A stretch of 64,000 bases of DNA from Litoditis marina (lineage: Eukaryota > Nematoda > Chromadorea > Rhabditida > Rhabditidae): positions 32,216,947 to 32,280,946 of the forward strand of contig OZ038434.1 of the NCBI GenBank assembly GCA_964036275.1, in the 5' to 3' direction. The translations under genes were made by a program, and so were the position numbers. The notes beneath the pieces are model-generated. The model was not told where the DNA came from. It did not search any database and was given only the letters and a program-made list of their open reading frames with translations. Below, piece by piece: positions 22,391-35,000 of this stretch (the stretch's first letter is position 1; the number at the start of each line of letters is the position of its first letter).

Positions 22391-25300
22391 ACCACGGAAG
22401 TTGTAAAAGAGGGTGGTCTCGCGTAGCTGGCACCAGGGCATGCCGAAAGGTGAGAGAACTAACCCCCACGGTCTAACGGACATTTGTCATGATCTTTATT
22501 GTGAGCAGTCGATTGAAAGCTTTCAAAACCTGTTCTAACATAGTTAGCAATGAACTCTAACCATACTCAACGAGAATGCATGCTATTTCAACTAAATTAT
22601 TCATTTCAGGATCGAAACGAGCCCGAAAAGTTATATCAAAGAGGTATGGTTTTCCTAGCCTGAAACGTGAACCTTCCAAACATTATAGTTTATACCTCAT
22701 ATACCGAATGTTCAGGTTGAACTGAAGTGATTAGCACTAGCAAAAACATGAGCATTTTGAAACTGTAACATTAAAAGTTTCAGAACTCTGATGTACATTT
22801 AAACACCCCTTGTAACAATGTTTGCTTCGGCACAAATAATCGTATTGAAAGTACGTATGTTTGACACTCATAACGTGATTCACTAATGAATCATTAAAGG
22901 TGATCCCGAGTGTGACAATGGCTGGAGTTATTTCAAAGGCACCCATTCCTGCTTCAAGGTAAGTTTATAGAAAGAGAGGGTAGGAACTGCAGCATGCAAT
23001 CTAGTACACGTTTACAAAAAGCTCTCGTTTACGCTATGTGCAAAGTGAATAAACATTTTTTAACGAAGTCGGTGCAATATTGTGTGAGTCGACTAGAACT
23101 TTTACTATTCTCTCGAATTCGATCTTAGGTTCTTGTGAAGAGGGTCTAGACGTTTTATTCGCGTACAAATTGCTCGATTTGACAAACATGGAGAACAAAC
23201 TGAAAGAAAAACTGATTGAATGAACTAATCGAAAACAATGTATGATGTGAACAACGCGGAGCAACCAACACAATGTGATGTAACAACATCCTATACTGTT
23301 AGTCAATCGCGCAGTCACGTGAGACATGCTAAACACAGCAGAACTCATAAACGGACAATGTTAAAGTGCCCGATGCCCCATCAGAATTCTAACTTCACGT
23401 GCCTATTCAGTTCATTTCTAGCATAAATAACTGAATTACTAATCAAATTGATCAGAACTTCCATCAATCCGGAAACTTCCTTCAATCTGACGCTTTCTGC
23501 CACGCACAGAAATCAAGAATAGCTTCCCTGGAAACAAGGGAGGAGGCCGATTTTGTCAAGAGTAAGCTTTTTTGTATTTTGTTGTTAGTTAATCTTTGCT
23601 CACAGATTTGCTCACCAAAATTAGATAGAAAAACTGTCAAAATATATTACCAGAAATACTTGATGGCTTAAATCTGAGCATACGTTAGTCCTACTCTAGT
23701 GATGCCTTTAAGAAAATAAAAACAACTGTACAAAAAACATGAAATACAAAAATTCACCTCAAATATGTCAAATTCGTTATTTCCAGAACTAGTGGGTGCC
23801 GATTACCCCTCGCACTCGTCTGAACTTCCGTTTGTCGGTCTGACCGCGGTGAACGGCGACTGCCAGTTCACTTGGTTGGATGGCAGGTCGTTGAACCGTT
23901 CCGCCGTGAATTGGGCCCCGGGAAACCCCAATAAATGCAAAGGCGGAGTGCCTTGTGTGGTGGTACGTTCGTACAGATCGCGTCTGTTCCATGTGTGTCT
24001 CTGAAGTAATTTGAAAACTCCACTCATAAGGCGGATAAAAACGTTCAACTGGTCGAATGTGAATCGATCATTTGTTCTCTCTCTCTTTCTCTCTCTCTCT
24101 ATACATCTCTTTCTCTCTCTTTTCTCTCTCTCTGGTCTCTCCCCTTCTCTCCCCTTCTCTCCCTTTTTACCAAACAAAAAAGTACGACGTATTCGAACCA
24201 CGACACAATACAATAATATATTGCATTCCAGCTCACCCCACCTAACTCCAACTACGCCCAAAACCGTTTCCTCGACGATGTCAGCTGCGACTGCAAACAG
24301 AAACGCACCTTATGCAAGAAACCAGCCAAACCGGATCGCACTCCAGGTTTGATTTTCACAATTTGACAGTGTTGCACAAAAGCCTAGCAGATCACGTGAA
24401 ATGTGTAAAAACGTGAAACTAAGAATTGCGTACTATGTGGAGTGATGCACTGCACAGTCGCTGGTTGCTTTATCACCGTCTACATGGATCTTTGTCAATT
24501 ACCCAATTATTTAATCTACAATCTCAGTTTGTAGTGTCACTTATACCAATGTAGAAAGACACGTGTTCGATCGCAAATAAACATTCCATTCCATTCTAGT
24601 CTATTCTATACTCAAAAATAAGTTTCACAAGAGAGGACAATATATAATTGATATCATTTTGTTTCAGCCAAAAAAGAATGTGACAAGGGTTGGAGCTATT
24701 ACAAGGAAACCAACTCGTGTTTCAAGGTCAGTTATTTGATGGCGTTTTGTTGAGCAATACCTTACAAGACTTTGGCATAATCTTACGAGCGAAAGAGCAC
24801 GCTAAAACAACGTTTTCAAGATGTTGTGCATGAAGAAGTATCACTATGGTGAGTTGCGAAATTAAGAAATGTCTGTCTTGCCGGAGCCGAAACTGCGAGC
24901 AACAGTTTCGTAGAAGAGCGCTGACCACTGCGCTATTAGTGCACATAACCGAAAAGGTTTGGAATCAAAGCAAAGAAATGTGTGCGTACACAGCGTAAAG
25001 TACAGTATCGAAATATACAGTATCCTCCCGCCTTTCCGTTGGCGACGACTACACGAGAGAACATGATCCAACCGTATAAAATACAGCCTGTTCAAAAAAG
25101 ACCACCACAATGTTCAAATCTAAACAGGACTAGTCCAGGAAAGCAACAATTACTTCAAATGATATTCTACTAAATGATTGTTATTTTCAGAACTTTGCCC
25201 GTCCCGCCAAATTCGAGACTTCAAAGTCGCACTGCCGATCTTTCGGAGCAGAAATGGGCACCGTTTCAACCCCGGGAGAAACAATGTTCGTAAAAAGTAG

Positions 25301-28300
25301 GTTTTAGAAGATTTTTTCGGACAAAGTTTGTTAAACTAGCTCGTCGATAGTTACAGGTCAGATCTCTAAATTATTTTACCTATTTTTTAATCCCGCTGAG
25401 TTTGTAGTTAAGTTCGAAGTTCCGATCCTTCACGATCAAAACTCGTGTGCTGTAACTCGTTTCAATATCCAGCTAAAACAAACATTTGGTGACTCTCCAT
25501 AAACGAGCTTGTGTGTTTGAAAGATACAGTAACCTCATAAAACATGCGGATAAGCTGTTAGGTGTATTATTTGTTGTTGATGTTTCTATGAGTTCGAAGT
25601 GCAGTTGTCCATTAGGTTTTTGTATTTCAGACCTGGTGAAAGACAAGGTGTCTACCACCACTTCCACGTGGTACTACATGCCCTTCATGAACCTCTTGGG
25701 CCTGAACGGAGACTGCAACTTCAAGTGGCCCGACCTGACCCCAATGAACAAATCGGTCATTGGCTTCATCACTGGAAAACCGAATCACTGCACAAACAAC
25801 CAGTTTTGCATCATGGTAAACAAATAAATAAATTAAAACGATCAATCAATGGCAAACATTCTTCGGTGAGAAGCAAACCGCTGACTTTGACGAACTTGAA
25901 TAGCGAAACTGGCGAAAAGCACCCGGTTATTCCTTCCGGATCATAAATGCCAGCGTTGACACGCGCCGTTCTGAAGTTGGAATTAGACTGACAAGTTTGC
26001 AGTATTACTTAGTTACACTTAAGTAAGTACCATCGTGATGGTTGGAGTTCTGAGAAGTAACCTTCGTTGCAGAGATTAACTAACGAACTTTCAACTTAGT
26101 ACTCAACATCTGCATTGTAAAGACAGAAATCACCAAGGCACGCGAGCAACTTCCTTCATTTTAGCTCACAGAGAATCTAAAAATCTGAATCATTCAGTGG
26201 GAACTGCCTAAAATTTGGCGAGGTGGTGCCGTCAACGTTCTAGACGACATTCATTGCTGGACCACAGTGTACCGGGTGTTGTGTAGAAAGAGTCTCGATG
26301 TGAAGGAAATCGAAGGTATAGTCTAATCCATTCAGTGTTGACTACTACAGTGTCGCTCAAAGCTCATGTGGTAAGCTCGTAGAGTTTTTGAATCGTACAG
26401 AAACCGGACTACTCGCACAACATTTCAAACAAATGTTTACATACCACATCTCGGTTTCACTTCAAAGTGCTTTGGACTCTTACGCTTCTCAATTTTGCCA
26501 ATGAGAGCAATCTGAAAGAGTTATATTTGTAGTTTGATCATTCACAGAGACCGTGGTTTGCAAGGATGGTTGGTCTCATGTGGAAGGAACCAACACATGT
26601 GTCAAGGTGGTGGTTGAAACGTGTATTTTTAGTGGATGGTAATGAAAAGTAAAGTGAAATGAAAAACAACCAATGGTTGTACATAATTTTCTGTTTTACT
26701 TGATTAGTTATTCGATTAGTAGTATTCATAGGTGATGCCGGTAGGTTTTTGAGGAACTATCTTACATGGTCAAATGTGGAAATCAAACTAGAATTGATGA
26801 AAATACAAACGTAGAACGAGTTGAAAAAACACAAAAAACACAATTTGTTTTCAAAACATCCTATCACCTACCACAACACAGTAAGTGACTGTACGAATTC
26901 ATATTTAATAAAAACCATTTTGCTAGATGCTTTCTTTGAGCCGATAACCCATAATTTCCAGGACCGAAAACAACCGAAAACGACTCCGGTTAGAAACATT
27001 GGTAAGTGTCAAGTGAATTCTCGTTGATTGATTCTGAAGTATCGTCGTTGAAGTCGAGTTTCGCTAGAAACGAACAGTTTGAGTTCAAACCGAACTTTTG
27101 TTGTTTTGCATTATCATCAGGTCGGTAAACTTGCAAAATCTATAAAACCAAATGATTTGTTCAGAGCAAATTTTGAAAGAGAAATGCGATTCTATCCCGG
27201 AGAGAACCTATTTTGACGCGAACACGGTCAGTTTCACGGTTTTACAAAAGACATTCACAGTTTTCTAACATTAGCGACACATTTCACTGGTCTTGCGGTT
27301 TACTCTTGGATTGTCAGTTATAAGAAAATAGCAGCGAAATCTGAGTTATCGAATTCTCATGAGAAGGTTGACAAGAATGTACACAATTCTAACTGAAATC
27401 AAGTGAATAATAGGTAAAAGATTCCTCCATGTTTGGTAAAGAGGTCGAAGGTCCAGGATGAAAAAAAAATCTAGTTAAAATTACTAATGTTATGAGTAAT
27501 CGAAGTGAATTCGAATAATTCTTCCAGCTTACTTGTGTGGTGCAGAGCTCAGATTGCTCAGACGTCAAATATCCCGGATTCCTGAATAGAAATGCAAACT
27601 GTGACCCAATAAGGAGAACCTTGGAGAGGAAAGGCTTTTTCGTGAGTTTCCAAACTTTTCCAATCACGCTAAAACACGTTAAAAAAGACAGATTGAGAAG
27701 ATTCATGGTGGTCTGGTCTGGTCTGATTGTAGTTCGATCTATCCACATTCTGATCAATATTGAAAAACGATATTTGAAAAAGTTCTGACGTGTCTGCACA
27801 TCATTGAAGTTTCAACAAACCAATTAAGCCTACAAAACAAAAAAAATCAACTTCATAACACCACAATTGATGAAAAAAGAGACGTTTTGAAACAACTCTT
27901 ATCTGTACATTCAAAAAATGTCACGTGAAACGTTTCCAAACTGTCGCAACTAATGATGCATGTGGGAAACGTCCAAACCAGTCATAACATTTGTTGTTCA
28001 GAAGAGGAGATCCAGTGACCTCTGTGTGTTTGGTGAGTTGTTATTTTATAGAAACTTTAGTCGGTTTCACAGAAATCAAATCATGGCTGTTGTCATGTTT
28101 GGTCATAAAGTTCATCAAGAAATCAAATTGTGAAATAACCCGCACTCACGGCGGTTTGGTCCGTTTTACTTGAAGTATATTGTACTATTCTGTAGCTGTT
28201 TCTTCGAAAAACAGAAGTCGAAAAAAAGGAATTCACATATAAATGGAGAAAATTGAAAAGTCTTTGTTGTTCATACTGCGAGTCCTACTGTACTACAAAA

Positions 28301-31300
28301 GTAGTTTTCTCTTAGTTACGCGAATGTTACCAGAAAGCACCCCCCCCCCCCCCCCCAGTGCATTGCATTCTATTCGGGTTTAATGGAAAATGGGGTGTAA
28401 TTTGTGTTAAGCATTAGTCAACAGTTACTGAAAGGCTCTAATGTGTACTGTGGCAGCTCATATAAGAATGAAAAAGAGCATGTGTACCTCGTTGTTTACA
28501 GGCCAGGAGTTGCGGTGCGGAAAAGGATCAGAGATGATCACTGTTTCTGGCTGACCGAAAATGGTGAAAACTTTTTTTTTGTAAACATTATTTACTCCAT
28601 GACTAGAGTTGTACTTTTCTTGGCTTAACTGCAGCTGAAATTTCGTTCAAGCCAAAACGATTAGTATAGGCTAACTTTGAAAAAGTGCATATGTGTATTC
28701 CATTAACAATACTGGTAAATAATACGAGGTGAAACGTGAAAAACTCTTGTGTGTCACACGTTTCACGCGATCATTAAACGAATGAAATGTAACTTTTTCT
28801 TCTTTTCGAAAATTCGTGGTCGGGCGCCTCAAACGATTGCCAAGCGAGAAGTGGAACCCTATTCGTTCCCCACAACGACAGGGACATGCAGAATGTACTC
28901 GGTGAGAACTAGTTTAATATCTAAAATAAAGAATGAAATAACCACCTTCATTCAATCACATGTGAGCTGGAACGTTTCTGAACTATTCGGCGGAGAGTTG
29001 GCATCTGGACCGGCGGAGAGTTGGCATCTGGAATTATACAGCTGGAAGTTCTTCTGGAAATATCTCTGTTGAGAACTCTAACTGAAGGAAGAAGAACAAG
29101 TAGATAACATGCAAAAAATGTAATGGTCCCGTGAAACACTATTTGAAAACGTTGTTGAGACTATACTGTGAGTCAATTGCACAGTCACGTGAAACATGTT
29201 AAACACAGCAGAACTCACAAGGGTGCAATGATGAAGTCCAAGATGCCCCATTAGAATGCTGGCTTCACGTGGCTATTCAATTTACTTCTAGTATATACGG
29301 TTTTGTGCAGTGTTGCAGGCTTATTACACTCTTCTTGGAAGACGTAATCGAGCAGTTATACGTGAAATAATCAAAAATCAAATTATTTGAAATTGCCAAC
29401 AACCTACCTGAGTTTTCACTACAGATTATCTGTCAACAATCCGTCCATCATCGACCAAAGTATGGCTCGGTTTGGTCTTGACTGCGAACTGGAGAGGCAT
29501 GGATGGTGCCGATATTGACTATTTGAGGTGGACATCCAGAGCTAGCGGTAAGTACATTTTACTTATGCCTCTCTTTACGTCGTACAAATGGGACATTGTT
29601 TTTTACCCAACAGTTCGAGGTTGTGCCGAATAATGTGAAATGATGCCACTTCAATCACAAACCGACATGAAAAGCAAGTACGGTGAGAGAAAATTTTGAC
29701 CACGCCCTGCGCAGCTCCGCCCACTTTTTGCGCATGTTATGGTCTGCGCATGAGAACAATGGAGAGATGAATTGGTCCTGGACAAAGTTTCAACCGTGCG
29801 CCGAGAAGAGGTCGTGTTCGTCCGCCCAGTGTCCGCGGCGAAGAGATATTGAGAATGTGCAGAGACAGTGATACCCGGATGACCGTAGAGAAACACCATA
29901 TTGCAACAATACATGAAGTGAAAGAATACATCTGAAGTAAATTATGCGAAGTAGTCTCGAACAGCTCTATTCTGTTTATTTTACATACTATTATTATATG
30001 TATAGTTTTTCAGGAAATGACCACTCAGATTCTTCACTCTTGGCGTCTCTGTTCCTTTCCCAAACTGTTTCTGAGAGAGAGGGTTCGTTCGCGGCCTATA
30101 TGCGTGCGGAGGAGCATAATAGCAGGTATATAGTCGTCGCCAACGGAAAGGCGGAAGGGTACTGTATATCTTACTTCCCGCTGTGTACGCAAACGTGTCT
30201 TCACATTTGAAAAGTGCCAGTTATGTGCTTTAATAGCGCAGCAGTTAGCGCGCTGCTACCAATTTCTTGCTCGCAGGTTCGATTCCGGCGAAAAACTGAA
30301 ATTTATAAACTTGGCACTCTCTATAGTACACACTGTCAACTTCTTTCGCTTTTCATAACATGATTTGCTCCCCTTTGTACCTTACCGTTCCACCTATTCC
30401 TCAATAATAGACAACTAATTGACAAAATTAATTGTTCTTTTTGTTTTGTTGATTGTAACGTTTCGTACAAAATATGTGCATAGTGAAAGGTGCTACTAAA
30501 AATCTGTATCGATACTCCCACAGTACACATTCGAATTTTTCACTCATAGGTTCCTAATGAAACCTTCTATTTTTTTTACAAAAATAGTTTAACACTGTCT
30601 GTAATAAGGAAATCGAGTCAGCATGTGAAAGTTGTGAGCTTTTTGATAGAGTCCCCCCATCAAATCCGCTAAATTTGGCGTTGTCAGTAACTCTAGTATA
30701 AGAATACTTGAAGACTTAAAGTGAAATGCAAATGAAACTACATTCCTTCCAACAATGCTGGATAAGTTCAGCAGGAACAAGATAATTTGGATAATAGTAG
30801 GAGAGGAAAGAAAGTAGTACCTTTTACTAAGTGAATAATTCCTTAATACCGTCTAAAAGCCTTCAATATTTTGGTTTCAAGTAAAACAACATAGTTATAA
30901 ATAAACTTAATTCTCTCCATGTTTGTTTTATATTATAATACATTATGAAATATGTTAAATAGGTTAGCATAATAATATTAACTAACATTTATACTGAGTG
31001 AGAAGTTAGTTTTATTAAATAAGTTAATATTCATGTAAGGAGTTTGTTTTATCAAAGAAGTTATTATATAAGTTAAATACTTTCGTCCAAAGGACTATAT
31101 TTACACCATTATCTCTCTTACTCACTGATGAGCATCGGGAGAGAGAATATAAGTTTAGTGGTCACGTTTGCGGGTAGAGGCGAAACGTGCTACTATGATT
31201 TCTTGCTACCATTTTAACGTATTCATTTTATCTATATTCGAGCTTTTACTTTAATTGAGTATTCATTTTTCAGTTTCCGTGGTCTATGTAGCCGAGCAGC

Positions 31301-31365
31301 CACCGGGACCCACATATCCGCAGTTTGATGTTGCCGGACGTCTATCGCTGATATATATTTTTTGA
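22391..31365 (+). CDS. multi-domain C-type lectin-like protein (clec family); third domain damaged
   Basis: Exons supported by splice borders: 22391-22449, 22610-22643, 22900-22958, 23456-23561, 23787-23962, 24232-24346 (CTLD1); 24668-24726, 25191-25296, 25631-25815, 26198-26315 (CTLD2); 26548-26606, 26962-27001, 27165-27226, 27528-27641, 28002-28032, 28502-28563, about 28809-28901, 29425-29547, 31274-31365 (linker and third CTLD). CTLD1 shows CDNGWSYFKGTHSCFK, LNGDC/VNGDC-F-W-type core, WAPGNPN and the FLDDVSCDC end. CTLD2 shows CDKGWSYYKETNSCFK and TGKPNHC, but its WPDL replaces the usual WxDG. CTLD3 shows CFWLTEN, WSGASNDCQARSGTLF and VWLGL but has a frame conflict in the 28502 exon, and its 28809 exon lacks an AG acceptor. 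The last exon ends at TGA 31363-31365 without the usual terminal Cys pair. C-type lectins of this type are secreted, usually carbohydrate-binding or innate-immunity proteins. No signal peptide was found, so the 5' end is incomplete. The exon at 22391 is an extra CTLD start and may be a relic. Confidence 0.75.
23292..23424. mobile_element. TATACT-ended MITE copy, in lectin intron
   Basis: Left end TATACTGTTAGTCAATCGCG-CAGTCACGTGA, right end CTTCACGTG-CTATTCAG...TTTCTAGCATA. The ends are imperfect inverted repeats of about 30 bp. It lies between the exons at 22900 and 23456. Confidence 0.8.
24066..24172. repeat. CT-rich microsatellite in lectin intron
   Basis: Runs of TCTC broken by TATACA and GG, ending in repeats of CCCCTTCTCT, lie upstream of the 24232 acceptor. 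Confidence 0.9.
24873..25050 (-). mobile_element. tRNA-derived SINE, copy 2
   Basis: On the minus strand: leader with CAACGGAAAGGCGGGAGG and CGCTGTGTACGCACAC, then TAGCGCAGTGGTCAGCGC and a mutated B box GCAGTTTCGGCTCC. It is located in the lectin intron between 24726 and 25191. Confidence 0.75.
28339..28357. repeat. poly(C) tract
   Basis: An uninterrupted run of about 18 C lies in a lectin intron. It is prone to length error in sequencing. Confidence 0.9.
29162..29294. mobile_element. TATACT-ended MITE copy, in lectin intron
   Basis: TATACTGTGAGTCAATTGCA at the left, then CAGTCACGTGAAACATG; right end GCTTCACGTGGCTATTCAAT then TTACTTCTAGTATA. Ends match as inverted repeats over about 30 positions. 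Confidence 0.85.
30130..30325 (+). mobile_element. tRNA-derived SINE, copy 3
   Basis: This plus-strand copy is among the clearest: leader GTCGTCGCCAACGGAAAGGC, then CGCTGTGTACGCAAACG, A-box region TAGCGCAGCAGTTAGCGC, B-box region GCAGGTTCGATTCCGGCG, tail TTTATAAACTTGGCACTC. It lies in the last lectin intron. Confidence 0.85.
30390..30515. repeat. dispersed repeat, copy 1 of 2
   Basis: About 125 bp (CTATTCCTCAATAATAGAC, TTGTTCTTTTTGTTTTGTTG, ATATGTGCATAGTGAAAGG) recurs in the same orientation at 32530-32655 with about 80% visible identity. The function is unknown. Confidence 0.7.
30880..31110. repeat. AT-rich stretch with repeated AAGTTA words
   Basis: Irregular repeats of GTTAATA/AAGTTATTA/TTTTATTAAATAAGTT fill this part of the last lectin intron. 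No gene is seen in it. Confidence 0.5.
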
Positions 31366-31401
31366 TGGAACTTGTTTTTGGGTTAATTCAAACTTGGTGT
31401 C

Positions 31402-31407
31402 AATAAA
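31402..31407 (+). terminator. polyadenylation signal of the lectin gene
   Basis: AATAAA lies 37 bases after the TGA at 31363-31365, a normal distance for a nematode 3' UTR. Confidence 0.7.
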
Positions 31408-32088
31408 GGAGCGGGAAATTAGAAACAAAAAAGGATGAAAAACAACAATAAAACCGCTACAAACTTACTGTGAGGAAATGCATACAAGAAGATATTACGT
31501 CCAAAATATTACGGAACCTTTCATTACCTTGCTCTTATGTCTTTACCGCTATGTTATCGCAATTCGATTTTTTTAAAACATGGTAAAAAATGTTGGAAAG
31601 ACTTTTTTCACCTTTGACCCAAAGATAAATTAAAACTCGAAAGTATGTAGTCATTACAGTATATTTCGCGGAAGAAAACTTTTGGTTAGAAAAAATCCGT
31701 CCATTATAACAATCCGAATGGTTCGATTTTCTCTCTTCCCAAAACAGAAACTAAATAATGTCGTGTTTATGTGATTGGGTCGAATTACACATATAGCTCT
31801 CTCATTTCTCAAATTGACATTGGCAGAGGGCCACAAATTTCAAGATTCTAATTAGCGTTCTTTTGAGTTCTCAACAAAGAAGGTGTTTCGTGAGCCGCAC
31901 CAGGTAACCATTGACAGGCTTCCAAGTAATCAGTTAATCCGTTTTCTTATAACCATTTTGTAACCCATTTTACAATGTCTTTTTGAGAATTACGGGGTTT
32001 TCTAGAGGTTTACAGAAGGGTTTCAGACCATTCAACCAGTAACCGACGGGTAACCGATGAGCTGACGGCACACTCGCTTGCATAAAGA

Positions 32089-35000
32089 ATGCGCCTGATT
32101 TCTCTAACTTTCCTGTGCTTCATTCACGTAAGCCATTTTTCTGTGAGAAGTAAGATAACGAGATGAAAAATAAACATATCCCAAACTCTCAGTTCGTTCT
32201 AGTTACGTAACTATTGTCATGAAACTGTAACAAATGTTTGCATTCGAGCCTGATTCCCTAATATACAAAGGTTATTCTAATCATTTTCTAACGTGAATTA
32301 TACGTGAAGCTGTGTTGCTAAAACGTCTAGAGCGTCTGTAGAAGGGTCATTTCATTCACCTCGATCCCAATATGTGTTATTCTGTTGTATTAAACCTCTG
32401 TTTATGATAAAGAGTGTGTATCATATGCGCTTATCAATAGCAGGCTGATAAAGAGTAAGGTCGTCGTTCACTTTGTCAATTAATTTCTCCTGCCTGTCAT
32501 TACATATTTTTCTCCGTTTTGTATCTTGTTGTTTCAACTATTCCTCAAGAATACATCATTAATTGACAGAGTTCATTGTTCTTTTTGTTTGGTTGATTGT
32601 TCATTTGGTATGACAATATGTGCTCAGTGAAAGATGCCACTCAGAATGGTTTCGGCCCTGATTCAGGACAACTCTGGTGTTGTTCTCAGAAGGTTGTGTG
32701 ATCAAGTCATCATCTCCACATACAATTTGTTCTGAAAATCGAATTTCGATATTTCAGTTTTTGTTCAGTTTTGTGGTAACGCGTTTAGAAGTTATATAAC
32801 GCATTGCAAACGTTCTCTGTGGATCTGTGACACTTTCGATGCTTTATACTAGAAGTCAATTGAATAGTCAAATGAAGTTAGCGTTCTAATAAGGATATAT
32901 ACTCAGAACGTGCTTGGTTGTGTTACAGTATTTCACTGTACTTACAGTAAAATACAGCATGATAGGAATACATATCGATTTTCTGGCGTTTCGACTGAAA
33001 AATACAGTGTTTTCCGAACCGTTCGGTTCTTGAACTGTTTCGACTAAACGCGATTTCGTAAAATACAGGGCATGTTCGGAGTAGGGTTTGCTCTCTGGAA
33101 ATTAGGCCAATATGATGTACGTTTGCCTATCCCGCGGTGTATGTAGTTTGGTAACGATGTTTGTGCCATAACAGTTTTTTGGTCGGAATTTGTAAATTAT
33201 AGAATGTATCGCGATCGAACTACAGCAAAAATTCGGTCACTCTCGATATCGTTTTTCTGCAAACAGAAGTACGTAGCTCCGTTCGAGATGAAAACAATTT
33301 CTATGAGGTTAGTCTGAGTGAATAAAGTAGATAGAATGTTCCATTCTATTATGTTATACTATAGAAACTTTGAAAAAGTTCACACCGCTGGTCATTTAAC
33401 ATTTCTCAGGGGTTTGCTAGAAAAACAAAATTTGAGAAACCTGAAAAATTGACATAGTAACTCTCTGTTCTCCCCACATTCGTGTGTTACTTGAATAGCT
33501 GATTTCCTTAGAATGGGAAGACAACAAAACACAAAAATTCCATGTGAATCTTAGCTTGTAACATGGATGAGTATTTCCAGGAGATATCCAACGAAATTGA
33601 TTTGCGTAATCATTTTTCTGAGCTGTTTGATATTTTACAATCATTATATTAGGATACATACGAAGGTAAGTTCAGTTCCCGAACTAGAGTTGAACTTTGT
33701 AGAGAGAGAGAGATAAAAATAAGTGTGACAGCTATGGCACGGCCACATTGCTGCGAAAATTACAAAAATACCCAAAATTGTACAATTGCCCCCCCCCCCC
33801 CCTCACCTTAAGTCCCCTTCCCCGTAGTACTATCACTCCCCCCCCCCCCCCCCCCCCCCTCCCAATACGATTCCCTATAGAGAGGGGGGTGATTGTAAAT
33901 GGGGGGGGGGGGGGGTAATTGTACAATGTTGAACAATTTCGACGTTTAACAATCACCCCCCATAATACAAAATTGGGGGTAATAGAACAACCTCGGACTT
34001 GTTTAACAATCGCCTCCCACTCAATCCAAACCTGCAGTAAAGAAGGACGTTGTACAATCACCCCCCTATGGGGGTGGGGGGTGATTGTACTACGGGTCAA
34101 ATTCCAACCTATTTTGGTTCAGGAGGGGGGCTATTGTACAATAAACCCAAATACCATACACAATCTGGCACTGATTCTTTGTATTTTCCAGTATGTACGC
34201 TATGTTGAGCAAAACAATAAATACACTGAATTCATTTGAGACGGTAAATGTCACCCTAAGAGGACTTGGTAGGCGCTAATAGAGTGATTTCGGTTGCGAA
34301 TCACGGTACTTAGAGAATATTTAGAAGTGTGACTTTTCACCAGGACCCACAGGACGTGATACGTAATTCCAGGATATACTTGCATACGGCATCATTCTGA
34401 TCCAATATGTTTTCCCTTTCTTCAGTATACTTTAATTTTAGTACATTTTCATGGACGGAAACGCATTTGATTCGCAAAATGTTCCGACTATCATGGCGTG
34501 GACGGAGTTCTATAACTCGAACCTGACGAAGTGGCTGCAGAGGAATTTGGAAGGTTGCAGCTCAAAATGTAAAGTTGTCGACAAAGATGAAAGGTTCGGA
34601 AAAAAAAATAGAACATGTAAAGATACGGAGTGGATGAGTGAGAGAGGCAGAAAGGACCAAGAGTGAAACAAGGCGAGAGAGCAAGAGAGAAAGTAACGAA
34701 GAAATATCTGAAAAAGAAACAAGATAGAGAGTAAGAGAGAGTGAGAGAGAGAGAGAGAGAGGGGGGGGGGGAGAAAGAGAGAAAAAGCAAAACACAAATA
34801 AACGAGTATCCTTCCGTACTTCAGTTCCTATGCTTCTGCTCATGCCATAGTATTCCATGGTCGCAACACATTCAACGTACCTCCAATTCGTTATTCACAG
34901 CAGAAATATGTTTTGATGATGCTGGAGCCACCCACCTTGGCAGGCGAAATGATTCATGTTGTGAGTTGGGTAAACTTATTATAGAATAGAATAGAATAGA

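Noticed and set aside
29768..29871. ORF with WSWTKFQPC, reminiscent of a CTLD segment
   Set aside because: No acceptor upstream, it ends in a stop inside what would be an intron, and joining exon 29547 to 31274 is in phase. It could be a decayed exon but I cannot support it.
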